Shown one piece after another: positions 39,088 through 49,889 of a stretch of DNA of 64,000 nt. Position 1 is the first letter of the stretch; the number at the start of each line of letters is the position of its first letter. The DNA comes from Rhodovastum atsumiense (GTDB lineage Bacteria; Pseudomonadota; Alphaproteobacteria; Acetobacterales; Acetobacteraceae). A program made the position numbers and the translations under genes. The stretch is from the NCBI RefSeq assembly GCF_937425535.1, contig NZ_OW485601.1, forward strand, positions 6,183,501-6,247,500, in the 5' to 3' direction. A model generated the notes under the pieces. The model saw only the letters and a program-made list of their open reading frames with translations. It did not search any database and was not told the origin of the DNA.

Positions 39088-39389
39088 CGGCCGCGGCCCG
39101 GTAGGTCGCCCGGTAGGTCGCTTCTGGTGATGGGCCGGACGCAGCGCCGGCAGCCGGGCACGGCCCCATGATTCGGGCCGCGCGGCCACGCACACGGACC
39201 AGGCCGCGCCTCCGGACACGCGTGGGGATGATCAGGAGAGCGCGCGGTGGCTCGTTCCGCGACGAATCGGGAAACGGCCAGGACGACGCTGCAGCGCGGC
39301 GCAGGGCACGAATCCGTGACGCCGTGGCTGCCACCGCGCGGGATCGATTCGGGTTACTGGAAATCAGATGCGGGGAGCGGGCAAGGGAA

Positions 39390-39461
39390 TGGGCGGTGAC
39401 GGATTCGAACCGCCGGCCCTCTCGGTGTAAACGAGACGCTCTACCGCTGAGCTAACCGCCC
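39390..39461 (-). tRNA. tRNA-Val (anticodon TAC)
   Basis: Cloverleaf on the minus strand: acceptor GGGCGGT/ACCGCCC, D arm GCTC/GAGC, anticodon stem TCTCG/CGAGA with loop TTTACAC (TAC), T stem GGCGG/CCGTC with loop TTCGAAT. 72 bases; CCA is not encoded. Confidence 0.97.
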
Positions 39462-39517
39462 CTGCCCGGCTGCGCCGGGCTTCGATAGCGCGGTGTTGCA
39501 GCCAAGGGAAGCGCGCA

Positions 39518-39538
39518 GGCGCCCCCCATCGGGGCGCC
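39518..39538 (-). terminator. Hairpin downstream of hup
   Basis: GGCGCCCC (39518-39525) pairs with GGGGCGCC (39531-39538) starting 8 bases after the hup stop. There is no T run on the minus strand, so termination would be imperfect or factor-assisted; it may separate hup from tRNA-Val. Confidence 0.45.
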
Positions 39539-39546
39539 ATGGCAAT

Positions 39547-39819
39547 TCAGCCGACAGCGTCCTTCAGCGCCTTGCCGGCCTTGAACTTCACAGACGTCGA
39601 TTCGGCAATCTCGATCTGCTCGCCGGTGCGCGGATTGCGGCCGGTCGATGCCTTGCGCTTGACGGTTTCGAAGGTGCCGAAGCCGACCAGGCGAACTTCG
39701 CCGCTGTCCTTCAGACCTTCCTGAATGGCGGCAAGCACCGCCTCCACCACGTCTCCTGCCTTCGCGCGCGGAAGATCCGCTGTTTCCGCCACTTTGGCGA
39801 CAAGATCCATTTTGTTCAC
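39547..39819 (-). CDS. hup: HU family DNA-binding protein
   Basis: A 90-residue nucleoid protein of the HU/IHF family. It has KAGDVVEAVLAAIQEGLKDS, then the hallmark VGFGTFETVKRKASTGRNPRTG arm region (shown here as VGFGTFE, then GRNPRTGEQIEI), and ends KFKAGKALKDAVG. The GTG at 39819 is chosen: it gives the standard MNK start, follows AGGGGG at good spacing and yields the canonical 90 residues. An ATG 9 bases later is the alternative. HU bends and compacts DNA. It lies downstream of lon, as commonly seen. Confidence 0.94.
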   Translation of the reverse strand: MNKMDLVAKVAETADLPRAKAGDVVEAVLAAIQEGLKDSGEVRLVGFGTFETVKRKASTGRNPRTGEQIEIAESTSVKFKAGKALKDAVG

Positions 39820-39846
39820 AACAAGCCCCCTGACTGAACGTTGCCT

Positions 39847-39889
39847 CGCGTTGATGCCATGGCCCGCCGAGTCGTGAGCCATCAACGCG
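39847..39889. repeat. 10-bp inverted repeat in the hup leader
   Basis: CGCGTTGATG (39847-39856) and CATCAACGCG (39880-39889) are perfect inverted copies 23 bp apart, beginning right at the expected transcription start of hup. It could form a 5' leader stem-loop or bind a regulator. Confidence 0.55.
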
Positions 39890-39892
39890 GAC

Positions 39893-39920
39893 ACTAGAGG
39901 CCGATTTTCCGCGCCGTCAA
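39893..39920 (-). promoter_or_regulatory. Putative hup promoter
   Basis: Minus-strand TTGACG (39915-39920) and TCTAGT (39893-39898) with a 16-bp spacer resemble sigma-70 boxes. They would give a leader of roughly 65 bases before the GTG start. Confidence 0.5.
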
Positions 39921-39974
39921 CGAAACGTGCAGGGAAATCCGCGAAAAATCGGCTATCTGTTGCTGTTTCGACGC

Positions 39975-40011
39975 AAAAAACAACGGCTCGCCCCCGAAGG
40001 GACGAGCCGTT
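39975..40011 (-). terminator. Rho-independent terminator of lon
   Basis: AACGGCTCG (39982-39990) pairs with CGAGCCGTT (40003-40011), with further GC pairing inside; on the minus strand GTTTTTT follows (A run at 39975-39980 on plus). It sits 22 bases after the lon stop. Confidence 0.85.
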
Positions 40012-40033
40012 TTGGCTGACGCGGTGGGCCGGA

Positions 40034-42493
<2,460 letters not shown>

Positions 42494-42751
42494 CGATGAC
42501 CTCCTTCGGACAGTCGGCGCAGCCCGCCCTACGATCCAGGCACGGGCCGCGGCATCACGGGCATCGTCAAGCAACCGGAGGGATCGCGCAACCAAAAGAC
42601 TTACAGGTTGACGCAGTCACGACAGTTGAAATCGGAAGTCCGTACCAACGACCCGGATATCGGCATGCCCCGATCATGCCACAAGGACTTGAAATCCTCC
42701 GCCTCGCCCCCGGGGGCGGCGCAGGCCTTGCGGAAGCCCTGGAAAGGCGCC

Positions 42752-44005
42752 TCAGGCCGTGCCCTCGGCGCGCTCCTTTCCATAGAGGAACAACGGATTC
42801 GACCGGCTTTCCGCAACCTCGCGGTTGATCACCACTTCTTCGACACCGTCGAGGCTCGGCAGGTCGAACATCGTGGTCAGCAGGATGGCTTCCATGATCG
42901 ACCGCAGGCCACGCGCGCCGGTCTTGCGGGCGATCGCCCGCTTGGCCACCGAGCCGAGGGCGTCATCGGTGAAGGACAGCTTCACCCCCTCCATCTCGAA
43001 CAGGCGTGCGTACTGCTTGATCAGGGCATTCTTCGGCTTGGTCAGGATCTCGACCAGCGCGCCCTCGTCCAGGTCATCGAGCGTGGCGACCACCGGCAGG
43101 CGGCCGATGAACTCGGGGATCAGGCCGAAGCGCAGCAGGTCCTCGGGCTCCACCTCGCGCAGGATCGCCCCGGTGCGGCGCTCGTCGGGGGAACGGACCT
43201 CGGCGCCGAAGCCGATGCCCGAGCCCTTGCCGCGGGCGGCGATGATCTTTTCCAGCCCGGCGAAGGCGCCACCGCAGATGAACAGGATGTTGGTGGTGTC
43301 GACCTGCAGGAATTCCTGCTGCGGATGCTTGCGCCCGCCCTGCGGCGGCACGGAGGCAATGGTGCCTTCCATGATCTTCAGCAGTGCCTGCTGCACCCCC
43401 TCCCCGCTGACGTCGCGGGTGATCGAGGGATTGTCGGACTTGCGACTGATCTTGTCGACTTCGTCGATATAGACGATGCCGCGCTGCGCCCGCTCGACAT
43501 TGTAGTCGGCCGCCTGCAGCAGCTTGAGGATGATGTTCTCGACATCCTCGCCGACATAGCCCGCCTCGGTCAGGGTGGTGGCGTCGGCCATGGTGAAGGG
43601 CACGTCCAGGATCCGGGCCAGGGTCTGCGCCAGCAGCGTCTTGCCCGAACCGGTGGGGCCCACCAGCAGGATGTTGGACTTGGCGATCTCGACGTCGTTG
43701 TTCTTCGCGCCGTGGGCCAGCCGCTTGTAGTGATTGTGCACCGCCACGGACAGCACGCGCTTGGCGTGCATCTGGCCGATCACGTAGTCGTCGAGGACCT
43801 TGCAGATCTCCTTCGGCGTAGGCACGCCGTCGCGCGACTTCACGAGGTGCGTCTTGTGCTCCTCGCGAATGATATCCATGCAAAGCTCGACGCACTCGTC
43901 GCAAATGAAAACGGTTGGACCGGCGATGAGCTTGCGGACCTCGTGCTGCGACTTGCCGCAGAACGAGCAATAAAGGGTGTTCTTCGAATCGCCGGACTTG
44001 CTCAT
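42752..44005 (-). CDS. clpX: ATP-dependent Clp protease ATP-binding subunit ClpX
   Basis: A 417-residue AAA+ unfoldase. The N-terminal zinc domain has [11 protein letters not shown] and [10 protein letters not shown] (four cysteines). Walker A is [13 protein letters not shown] near 125, the pore/IGF region and Walker [11 protein letters not shown] are near 185, and sensor 2 in [16 protein letters not shown] 44005 follows AGGAG; a longer frame upstream lacks support. It unfolds tagged proteins and feeds them to ClpP, encoded just upstream. Confidence 0.96.
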   Translation of the reverse strand: MSKSGDSKNTLYCSFCGKSQHEVRKLIAGPTVFICDECVELCMDIIREEHKTHLVKSRDGVPTPKEICKVLDDYVIGQMHAKRVLSVAVHNHYKRLAHGAKNNDVEIAKSNILLVGPTGSGKTLLAQTLARILDVPFTMADATTLTEAGYVGEDVENIILKLLQAADYNVERAQRGIVYIDEVDKISRKSDNPSITRDVSGEGVQQALLKIMEGTIASVPPQGGRKHPQQEFLQVDTTNILFICGGAFAGLEKIIAARGKGSGIGFGAEVRSPDERRTGAILREVEPEDLLRFGLIPEFIGRLPVVATLDDLDEGALVEILTKPKNALIKQYARLFEMEGVKLSFTDDALGSVAKRAIARKTGARGLRSIMEAILLTTMFDLPSLDGVEEVVINREVAESRSNPLFLYGKERAEGTA

Positions 44006-44080
44006 GAGCACTCCTGCCCCGCACCTTCGGGGAAGCACGCGCGCCAATCTACCCCCCGCCACATGGCGGGGACAAGGATA

Positions 44081-44158
44081 AGCCGGGACCCAGGCGCTAT
44101 TGCCCCGCCCAAGCACACCAAATGGTTCATGCAAAGGGCGTGCCTGGGTGACCCGGCT
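44081..44158. repeat. Long imperfect inverted repeat between clpP and clpX
   Basis: AGCCGGG-ACCCAGGC (44081-44095) pairs with GCCTGGGT-GA-CCCGGCT (44142-44158), 15 pairs with a 2-base bulge. A nested CGCCC/GGGCG stem (44106-44110/44136-44140) lies in the loop. A separate CCCCGCC/GGCGGGG hairpin is at 44054-44071. On the minus strand this would fold in the clpP-clpX spacer and may attenuate or stabilise the message. Confidence 0.55.
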
Positions 44159-44223
44159 TCGGTGACATAGGCATGACGGAGCGCGTCCGCAACCGCCCCG
44201 TCACCTTGGGAGCGAAAGCGCGG

Positions 44224-44865
44224 TCAGCTCCGCTCCGCCTCGGCCGGAGTCGGCCGGCTTTCCACCACTTGGTCGACGATGCCGAAATCCCGGGCTTCCT
44301 CCGCCGACATATAGGTGTCGCGCTCGAGCTTGCGCTCGATCGCCTCGATCGGCTGGCCGGTATGGCGGACATAGATCTCGTTCAGCCGCTTGCGCAGCGT
44401 CAGGATCTCACGCGCCTGGATCTCGATGTCGGTCGCCTGGCCCTGGGCCCCGCCGGAGGGCTGGTGCACCATGATGCGCGAATTCGGCAGGGCATAGCGC
44501 TTCTTCGCCGCCCCCGCCGTCAGCAGCAGGCTGCCCATCGAGGCGGCCTGGCCAATGCACACCGTGCTGACCGGGGAACGGATGTACTGCATGGTGTCGT
44601 AGATCGCGAGCCCCGAGGACACCACGCCGCCCGGGCTGTTGATGTAGAACGAGATGTCCTTGTTCGGGTTCTCGCTCTCCAGGAACAACAACTGCGCGCA
44701 GATCAGGCTGCTGACCTGGTCATACACCGCGCCGGTCAGGAAGATGATCCGCTGCTTCAGCAGCAGCGAATAGATGTCGTAGGCACGCTCCCCTCGCGCG
44801 GTCTGCTCGACCACCATCGGCACGAGGGTGTTGTTGTAGATTTCGACGGGATCACGATCCCTCAT
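44224..44865 (-). CDS. clpP: ATP-dependent Clp protease proteolytic subunit ClpP
   Basis: A 213-residue serine protease. The catalytic serine lies in [16 protein letters not shown] near residue 108, the histidine in [18 protein letters not shown] near 133, and the aspartate about residue 182 near the [14 protein letters not shown] segment. The axial N-terminal loop and [17 protein letters not shown] are typical. It forms a 14-mer that works with ClpX. AAGGAAGG precedes the start. Confidence 0.96.
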   Translation of the reverse strand: MRDRDPVEIYNNTLVPMVVEQTARGERAYDIYSLLLKQRIIFLTGAVYDQVSSLICAQLLFLESENPNKDISFYINSPGGVVSSGLAIYDTMQYIRSPVSTVCIGQAASMGSLLLTAGAAKKRYALPNSRIMVHQPSGGAQGQATDIEIQAREILTLRKRLNEIYVRHTGQPIEAIERKLERDTYMSAEEARDFGIVDQVVESRPTPAEAERS

Positions 44866-44897
44866 CTTGCGACCTTCCTTGCCGAATGCGACGCGGC

Positions 44898-44918
44898 CCC
44901 GGGGCTGGCTGCCCCGGG
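44898..44918. repeat. Perfect hairpin in the tig-clpP spacer
   Basis: CCCGGGGC (44898-44905) pairs with GCCCCGGG (44911-44918) around TGGCT. It would sit in the clpP leader, about 33 bases before the start codon. No T run follows. Confidence 0.5.
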
Positions 44919-44950
44919 ACGGCAGGCCAACTCACCTGCCCGAGAAGCGT

Positions 44951-44978
44951 TAAATAGGGTTCGTGCCGCGTCGGTCAA
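44951..44978 (-). promoter_or_regulatory. Putative clpP promoter
   Basis: Minus-strand TTGACC (44973-44978, overlapping the tig stop) and TATTTA (44951-44956) lie 16 bp apart. This would let clpP be transcribed separately from tig. Confidence 0.4.
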
Positions 44979-46342
44979 ACCGCCGCAGCCGCCTCCCCCG
45001 CCGTCTGACCGGGTTCGCCGGCCGCGTTCGGATCCTTCGCCAGCTCTTCCGGGGTGACAATGGTGTCGGTCACCTTGGCGAGTTCCAGCACGAAATCGAC
45101 GACCTTCTCCTCGAAGATCGGGCTGCGCAGCCCCTCGGCCGCCTGCGGGTTCTTGTGGAAGAACTCCAGCACCTGCCGCTCCTGGCCGGGATAGCGCGAG
45201 GCCTCCATGTGGACGGCCCGGTTCAGCTCGTCGGCGCCCACCGTGATGCCGTTGGCCCGGCCAACCTCGGAGAGCAGCAGCCCCAGGCGGACGCGCCGCT
45301 CGGCAATGCCGCGGTACTCCGCCTTGAGCGTGTCCTCGTCCTTGCCGGCGTCATCGGCCTCCATCTCGCCCTGCTTGCGCGATTCTTCCAGGCGCTGCCA
45401 GATCTGGGCGAATTCCGCCTCCACCAGGCTCTCCGGCACGGCGAAATCCGCCTGCCGGGCCAGCGCGTCCAGCAACTGGCGCTTGGTGCGCAGCCGGGCG
45501 AGCTGGTCGAGCTCACGCTGGAAGCGGCTCTTCAGCGCGTCCTTGACCTCGTCGAGGTTCTCGAAGCCGAGCTTCTTGCCCAGCTCGTCGTCGATCGCCG
45601 GCACCACCGCGCGCTTCAGCTTCTTGGCGGTGAGCTCGAAGGTCGCCGCCTTGCCGGCCAGCTCCTTCGCCCCGTACTCTGCTGGGAACGTTACATCAAT
45701 AGTACGGGTCTCGCCGGGGGCGAGGCCGACCATCTGCTCGGTGAAGCCCGGGATGAAGCCGGGGCCGGACACCTCGACATCCATGTCCGACCCGGTGCCG
45801 CCCGGGAAGGCTACGCCATCGACCTTGCCGACGAAGTCGATGGTCAGGAAGTCACCGGCCGCCGCGGGACGGGCCTCCGGCTCCTCGACCAGCTCACGCT
45901 GGCGACGGGCGAGATCCTCCAGCGACTTGGCGATCTGCTCCTCGGCCGGCTCGGCCTTGAGGCGGGTGATCTCGATCGCGGCGAAATCCGGGATCGTGAT
46001 CTCGGGCAGCAGCTCCAGCTCGAACTTGAACTCGATATCAGCGGCCGGGTCGAGGCTGACCAGCTCCACCTTGGGCTGCGTCGCGGCGCGCAGGCCCCGA
46101 TCGGCGAGCACCTTGCGGGTCGCCTCGTTGACGCTTTCCTCCAGCACCTCGGCGGAGACGGCGCTGCCATAGCGCTGCTTCACCACGGTGGCGGGCACCT
46201 TGCCAGGACGGAACCCCGGAATCTTCAGGGTCTTGCCGAGCTCGGCCAGCCGCTGGCTACGGCGGCTCTCGATGTCGGCGGCCGGCAGCACGACGGCGTA
46301 GGCGCGCTTCAGCCCGTCGGACAACGTCTCGGTAACCTGCAT
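44975..46342 (-). CDS. tig: Trigger factor
   Basis: A 455-residue ribosome-bound chaperone with peptidyl-prolyl isomerase activity. The N-terminal ribosome-binding signature GFRPGKVPATVVKQRYG is near residues 45-61. The FKBP-like PPIase domain follows (GDFLTIDFVGKVDG near 160), then the long helical C-terminal arms. It ends in an Ala/Glu-rich tail. ATG 46342 (MQVTETLSDGLKR) is the normal trigger factor start; the longer open frame crosses tRNA-Leu and is not real. It leads the tig-clpP-clpX-lon group. Confidence 0.95.
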   Translation of the reverse strand: MQVTETLSDGLKRAYAVVLPAADIESRRSQRLAELGKTLKIPGFRPGKVPATVVKQRYGSAVSAEVLEESVNEATRKVLADRGLRAATQPKVELVSLDPAADIEFKFELELLPEITIPDFAAIEITRLKAEPAEEQIAKSLEDLARRQRELVEEPEARPAAAGDFLTIDFVGKVDGVAFPGGTGSDMDVEVSGPGFIPGFTEQMVGLAPGETRTIDVTFPAEYGAKELAGKAATFELTAKKLKRAVVPAIDDELGKKLGFENLDEVKDALKSRFQRELDQLARLRTKRQLLDALARQADFAVPESLVEAEFAQIWQRLEESRKQGEMEADDAGKDEDTLKAEYRGIAERRVRLGLLLSEVGRANGITVGADELNRAVHMEASRYPGQERQVLEFFHKNPQAAEGLRSPIFEEKVVDFVLELAKVTDTIVTPEELAKDPNAAGEPGQTAGEAAAAV

Positions 46343-46383
46343 GATCCGGAAAATCCTCGAAAAGCTGGCCAGCGGCCGGCCGG

Positions 46384-46468
<85 letters not shown>

Positions 46469-46490
46469 ACCCGGCGGCCGTGAGCCGGCG

Positions 46491-46519
46491 GAGGTAGCGC
46501 ACCACTGGCCTTCCGGCAA
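46491..46519 (-). promoter_or_regulatory. Putative promoter of tRNA-Leu
   Basis: Minus-strand TTGCCG (46514-46519) and TACCTC (46491-46496) with a 17-bp spacer; the start would fall about 16 bases before the tRNA. The same promoter may also serve tig. Confidence 0.4.
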
Positions 46520-46572
46520 GTGGAAGGCAGCGGCCGACATGAAGAAAACCAGGGCTCCCGCCCTATTTAAGG

Positions 46573-46719
46573 CCAGGGCTCTGCCCTGGACCCGGCAGGG
46601 GTCAGGGGACCCCTGCACCCCATTCGCGCTGCGCGGCACAGAAAACATGGGTTCCAAGGGCGAAGCCCTTGGCCAGGTCCAGGGGCGGAGCCCCTGGCAG
46701 GGGCGGGGCAGCGCCCCGC
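46573..46719. repeat. Dispersed multi-hairpin repeat, copy d (longest)
   Basis: Five perfect hairpins in a row: CCAGGGC/GCCCTGG (46573-46589), GCAGGGGTC/GACCCCTGC (46595-46616), CCAAGGGC/GCCCTTGG (46654-46672), CCAGGGGC/GCCCCTGG (46679-46697) and GCGGGGC/GCCCCGC (46703-46719). The section 46647-46678 is identical, reversed, to copy b. It fills the space between the ribonucleotide reductase gene and tRNA-Leu. Confidence 0.8.
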
Positions 46720-46724
46720 GCGTC

Positions 46725-49172
46725 TCAGATCGGGCACACCCCACTGGCGCACTGAAGATGCGCGAGGTCGATCATCTCGTGCAGCGCCGGATCCTCGATT
46801 CCGGCCACGATTTCGGCGAATCGGTCCTCCGCCACCTCCTCCTCGGGCAGGTACTCATAGCCAAGCTCGTGGTCCGGCCGGCTCGGCAGCACCGCGCAGC
46901 AGCGGATGCGCGGCTGGTTGTGCAGCACGATGTCGCGGAAGGAGTCGAGCCCGTGCCGGTCGGTGAACACTTTCAGGGTATAGGAAACCTGATTCCCCCG
47001 TTCCGCGCCGATCCAGTGGCGTTCCAGCAGCTCGAGCCAGCGGTAATGCTGTTCGGGGCTGGCTTCCGGGGCGGTCACCAACTGCTCGCCGAGCCCGAGC
47101 CGCTGGATCAGCGGCAGGGTCGGGAAGCCGACGATCGACATGTTGGGAAAGCTGGTCAGGCAGCGGACCGGGTAGCCGCGCGCCTCGTAGTCCGCCAACA
47201 ACGGGTCGCTGGCCGTCGCCCAGGTACCGTCCGCGTTGCGGCTGCCCTGGAACATCACCCAGCGCAGATATTGCCGCCGCGCCGGCAGATGCGCCCCTTC
47301 GGTCAGGCCGAACAGCTTGCTGGTGGTCCCGGCCGGCTTGACCGTGGTGACGGTGAAGGGCGCCGTGGTCCCGAGTTCCGCGGCGTACTGGTTCGCCTCG
47401 GCCTTCGCCACCGCCGAGAGATGCGACAGCATGTCCCAGAACGGGCGGGACCGCGCCTCGTCCAGCAGGTCGGTGAAGGACAGGCCGAACCGGACCCAGG
47501 CCCATTCATGCAGGCCGGTCGGGCCGATGCCGATGCGGTTGGTGCGGCGCACCTCCTCGGCATACAGGGCGTCCATGGTGTTGGCGCGGATCAGGAAACG
47601 CACGCCGAGCCGCACCGATTCGACGACCCGCGCATCCCACAGCGCCGCCTCGTCTTCCGGCAGGCAGCCCGGCACGTACTCATCCGGGCTGCCGGGGCAG
47701 GCCAGCAGCGGCGCGAAATCGGCGATCACGCAATAGCCGCCGGTCACGTGCAGCACGATCTCGCCGCAGGGATTGGTGGTGACCGGGAAGCGGGCGGCGT
47801 TGGCGCGCCGCGACAGATCGGCCAGCAGCGCATGCGCGTGGTCGACCTGGTAGCGCCCGGAGCGGAAATCGCGGCCATCCTCATGCACCGGCTTGGCACG
47901 CGCCGAGCCGGTGCGCAGGTCCTCCAGCCGGTCGCCGTTGATCAGGCCGGGCTCGCCGTTGATGTAGGCGCAGCGGGTGACCTCGTCGAACACCGCCACG
48001 GCATGGCGGGTCAACGCGTCCTCCGCCGCCTGCGCCTTGCCCTCGGCGACGCGCCGCCAGAAATCATGGTCCACCATCACCGAGTTGTTGGCCGTCCACA
48101 GCCCGCCTTCGCTCTTGCAGCGGATGAAGCGGAAGATGCCGGGGTCGCGCCAGCTCTTGGTGGCCATGCGCGCCGCCCGCCGCGCGCCGCCGACCTGGAC
48201 CTCCACCGACAGGTGGTGATCGACCAGCATCGCCTGCTCCCACAGCGACAGCCTGTCCTGCGAGCCGGCGCGGGCCCGCGCCGGCTCGATCACGTGCCGG
48301 CGGATGTTCAGCAGGGCACGCAGCAGCGACACCGGGCCGGAGGCTGGCCGGCCCTGCATGCCACGAATCGGCGCCCCCTTCGGCCGGATCGCCGACAGGT
48401 CGAACACCAGGGGCAGGCCGCTTGCGCGCTGGAAGGCAAGGCTTTCCAGCTCCTCCAGCGCCTTGGCCCAGCCCTCGCGGCTGTCGGCGATGCGGTGCAG
48501 CCGCGCCCCGGCGGGAAGGATGGCGAGATCGGGCAACAAGGCGCGACCGATCGCGGCCCGCACCGACGCGATGTCGGCTTCCACCCCGGCCCCCGGCAGC
48601 AAGGACAGCTCCGCGGCGAACTGGCGCAGCTCGGAGTCGGTCTTCGGATAGTCGGGATGCGCCGGGTCGAGATGCAGCAGGATCTCCGGCGCCTCCGCCC
48701 AGTCCACCGCCATCAGCTCGTCGTCATAGGCGCGGCCGACCCCCGAGCCGTTCAGCAGCAGGTAGAACTTGGCGAAGCTGGCGATGGCGGTGGCGCAGTT
48801 GGTGAACACCTCCATGTTGCGGCCGGCCTGCTCGGCATCGCCGTGCTGCAGGTGCCGCCCGGAGGTGAGCAGCGACCCGGTGGCGATGGCATTGCGCAGC
48901 CGCGCCTGCTCGTCCTGCTCGGCCGCGATCAGCGAGCGGCCGAGCAGCGACATGTTGCCGGCGGCGACACGATCGGCGACACGGCCGAAGCTTTCGGCAT
49001 CCTGCGGGCGGAACACGGTGCGCCGGGCGACGGCGAGGCCCATGCCGGGCTCGAGCGCACGCGCCGGCAGCGCCTGTGTCCCGAAGGCAGAGGCGCGGGC
49101 GAGCGCCGCGAGGCCGCCGGACAAGGCCAATTCCGCGTGATCCAGCACGCCAGGCGCGATCGAGCCGTCCAT
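46725..49172 (-). CDS. nrdJ: Adenosylcobalamin-dependent ribonucleoside-triphosphate reductase (class II)
   Basis: An 815-residue monomeric B12-dependent ribonucleotide reductase, resembling the Lactobacillus leichmannii enzyme. Expected cysteines: Cys126 in [12 protein letters not shown], the thiyl-radical Cys near 469 in [10 protein letters not shown] with a partner Cys in GGYCVIADF, and the C-terminal redox pair Cys808/Cys813 in CASGVCPI. Finger-loop region [15 protein letters not shown] is present. It makes dNTPs without oxygen dependence but needs B12. ATG 49172 (AGGA upstream) is preferred to TTG 49178. NrdR boxes overlap its promoter. Confidence 0.92.
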   Translation of the reverse strand: MDGSIAPGVLDHAELALSGGLAALARASAFGTQALPARALEPGMGLAVARRTVFRPQDAESFGRVADRVAAGNMSLLGRSLIAAEQDEQARLRNAIATGSLLTSGRHLQHGDAEQAGRNMEVFTNCATAIASFAKFYLLLNGSGVGRAYDDELMAVDWAEAPEILLHLDPAHPDYPKTDSELRQFAAELSLLPGAGVEADIASVRAAIGRALLPDLAILPAGARLHRIADSREGWAKALEELESLAFQRASGLPLVFDLSAIRPKGAPIRGMQGRPASGPVSLLRALLNIRRHVIEPARARAGSQDRLSLWEQAMLVDHHLSVEVQVGGARRAARMATKSWRDPGIFRFIRCKSEGGLWTANNSVMVDHDFWRRVAEGKAQAAEDALTRHAVAVFDEVTRCAYINGEPGLINGDRLEDLRTGSARAKPVHEDGRDFRSGRYQVDHAHALLADLSRRANAARFPVTTNPCGEIVLHVTGGYCVIADFAPLLACPGSPDEYVPGCLPEDEAALWDARVVESVRLGVRFLIRANTMDALYAEEVRRTNRIGIGPTGLHEWAWVRFGLSFTDLLDEARSRPFWDMLSHLSAVAKAEANQYAAELGTTAPFTVTTVKPAGTTSKLFGLTEGAHLPARRQYLRWVMFQGSRNADGTWATASDPLLADYEARGYPVRCLTSFPNMSIVGFPTLPLIQRLGLGEQLVTAPEASPEQHYRWLELLERHWIGAERGNQVSYTLKVFTDRHGLDSFRDIVLHNQPRIRCCAVLPSRPDHELGYEYLPEEEVAEDRFAEIVAGIEDPALHEMIDLAHLQCASGVCPI

Positions 49173-49178
49173 CGCCAA

Positions 49179-49194
49179 TTCCTATATATTGTGG
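49179..49194. promoter_or_regulatory. NrdR box 1 upstream of nrdJ
   Basis: CTATATATTG core with flanking TG matches the NrdR consensus (acaCwATATaTwGtgt) closely. It overlaps the nrdJ ribosome binding site region and lies 33 bp from box 2, about three helical turns. Confidence 0.7.
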
Positions 49195-49211
49195 GGCCAA
49201 ATGCGAAGGAC

Positions 49212-49227
49212 GCACAACATATGGAAG
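49212..49227. promoter_or_regulatory. NrdR box 2 upstream of nrdJ
   Basis: The core CAACATATGG, preceded by GCA, is a good match to the NrdR box. It covers the putative -10 box of nrdJ. Two boxes at whole helical-turn spacing are the usual NrdR operator, which represses when dATP is plentiful. Confidence 0.65.
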
Positions 49228-49245
49228 CGATTCGCGTCGTGTCAA
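49216..49245 (-). promoter_or_regulatory. Putative nrdJ promoter
   Basis: Minus-strand TTGACA (49240-49245, perfect -35) and TATGTT (49216-49221) are 18 bp apart. The -10 box lies inside NrdR box 2. Confidence 0.65.
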
Positions 49246-49381
49246 TCCGGGGCGCGGGCCGCGGCGGGGTGGGGCTCAACCGTGCGTTCATGCACGGGGC
49301 CGCGCCGAAAATCGTTGTGGCGAGAGGACGTGGGCCTGGCGAGGATGCCGCAGTCAGCGGTTGCCAATGGAGGGATCAAGC

Positions 49382-49858
49382 GTGCGGAAGGTCGTCGCCG
49401 CCAAGCTGCATGGGATCACAGTGACCGAGTCGAACCTGAATTATCATGGCTCGATCACGCTCGACCCCGACCATTGCGAAGCCGCAGGTCTGCTGCCCAT
49501 GGAATTCGTGGAGATCTGGAACCGCAATTCCGGGGCACGGATCTCCACCTACGTGATCTACGGGGAACGCGGCTCGCGTTGCTGCGTGCTGAACGGGGCG
49601 GCGGCGCGCACCTGCCAGCCGGGGGATGCGGTGATCATCTGCAGTTCCGCCTATATCCAGCCGCACGAGATCGCCTCGATCCGGCCGACGGTGCTGACCT
49701 TCGACGCGCAAAACCACGTGACCGGCCGCATGACCTATGTCGCCGGCCAGGACGCGGAGGGCCGCTGGACCTTCTCCATCCACAACGAAACCGGCAACGC
49801 CCTGCCGATCCCGCTGCGAGTCGGCAGCGAACACGCGCGGCGCGGTAACGTGGCCTGA
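49382..49858 (+). CDS. panD: Aspartate 1-decarboxylase
   Basis: A 158-residue pyruvoyl enzyme making beta-alanine for pantothenate and CoA. The self-cleavage site is Gly23-Ser24 in [10 protein letters not shown]; active-site residues Lys8, His10, Tyr21 and Arg53 (GARISTYVI) and NGAAAR are in place. The GTG start at 49382 is chosen because GGAGGG lies 7 bases before it and KVVAAKLHG aligns with other PanD starts. About 30 extra residues at the C-terminus (from about residue 127) exceed the usual length of about 126. It is divergent from nrdJ. Confidence 0.88.
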   Translation: MRKVVAAKLHGITVTESNLNYHGSITLDPDHCEAAGLLPMEFVEIWNRNSGARISTYVIYGERGSRCCVLNGAAARTCQPGDAVIICSSAYIQPHEIASIRPTVLTFDAQNHVTGRMTYVAGQDAEGRWTFSIHNETGNALPIPLRVGSEHARRGNVA

Positions 49859-49889
49859 CGCGGCCGGCCGGTCGCCGCTCCTCCCGCAA

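Larger units (their letters stand above)
38872..39389. other. Gap between tRNA-Asp and tRNA-Val, no firm gene
   Basis: This 518-bp stretch holds the tRNA-Asp promoter (38888-38916), a perfect 24-bp palindrome (38942-38965), one doubtful small reading frame (38965-39087) and a short tandem duplication of GGTAGGTCGC near 39098-39121. The rest, about 39120-39389, shows nothing recognisable. Confidence 0.6.

Noticed and set aside
39098-39121. Tandem GGTAGGTCGC duplication
   Set aside because: Only two short copies with no context; probably a simple slippage event.
38957-39334. A 125-codon minus-strand frame between the tRNA genes
   Set aside because: The product is Arg/Ala/Pro-rich without recognisable pattern, runs through the perfect palindrome and has no ribosome site.
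49173-49381. Cobalamin riboswitch in front of nrdJ
   Set aside because: Considered because the enzyme uses B12, but no B12-box-like segment was visible and the leader is short; NrdR boxes explain the region better.
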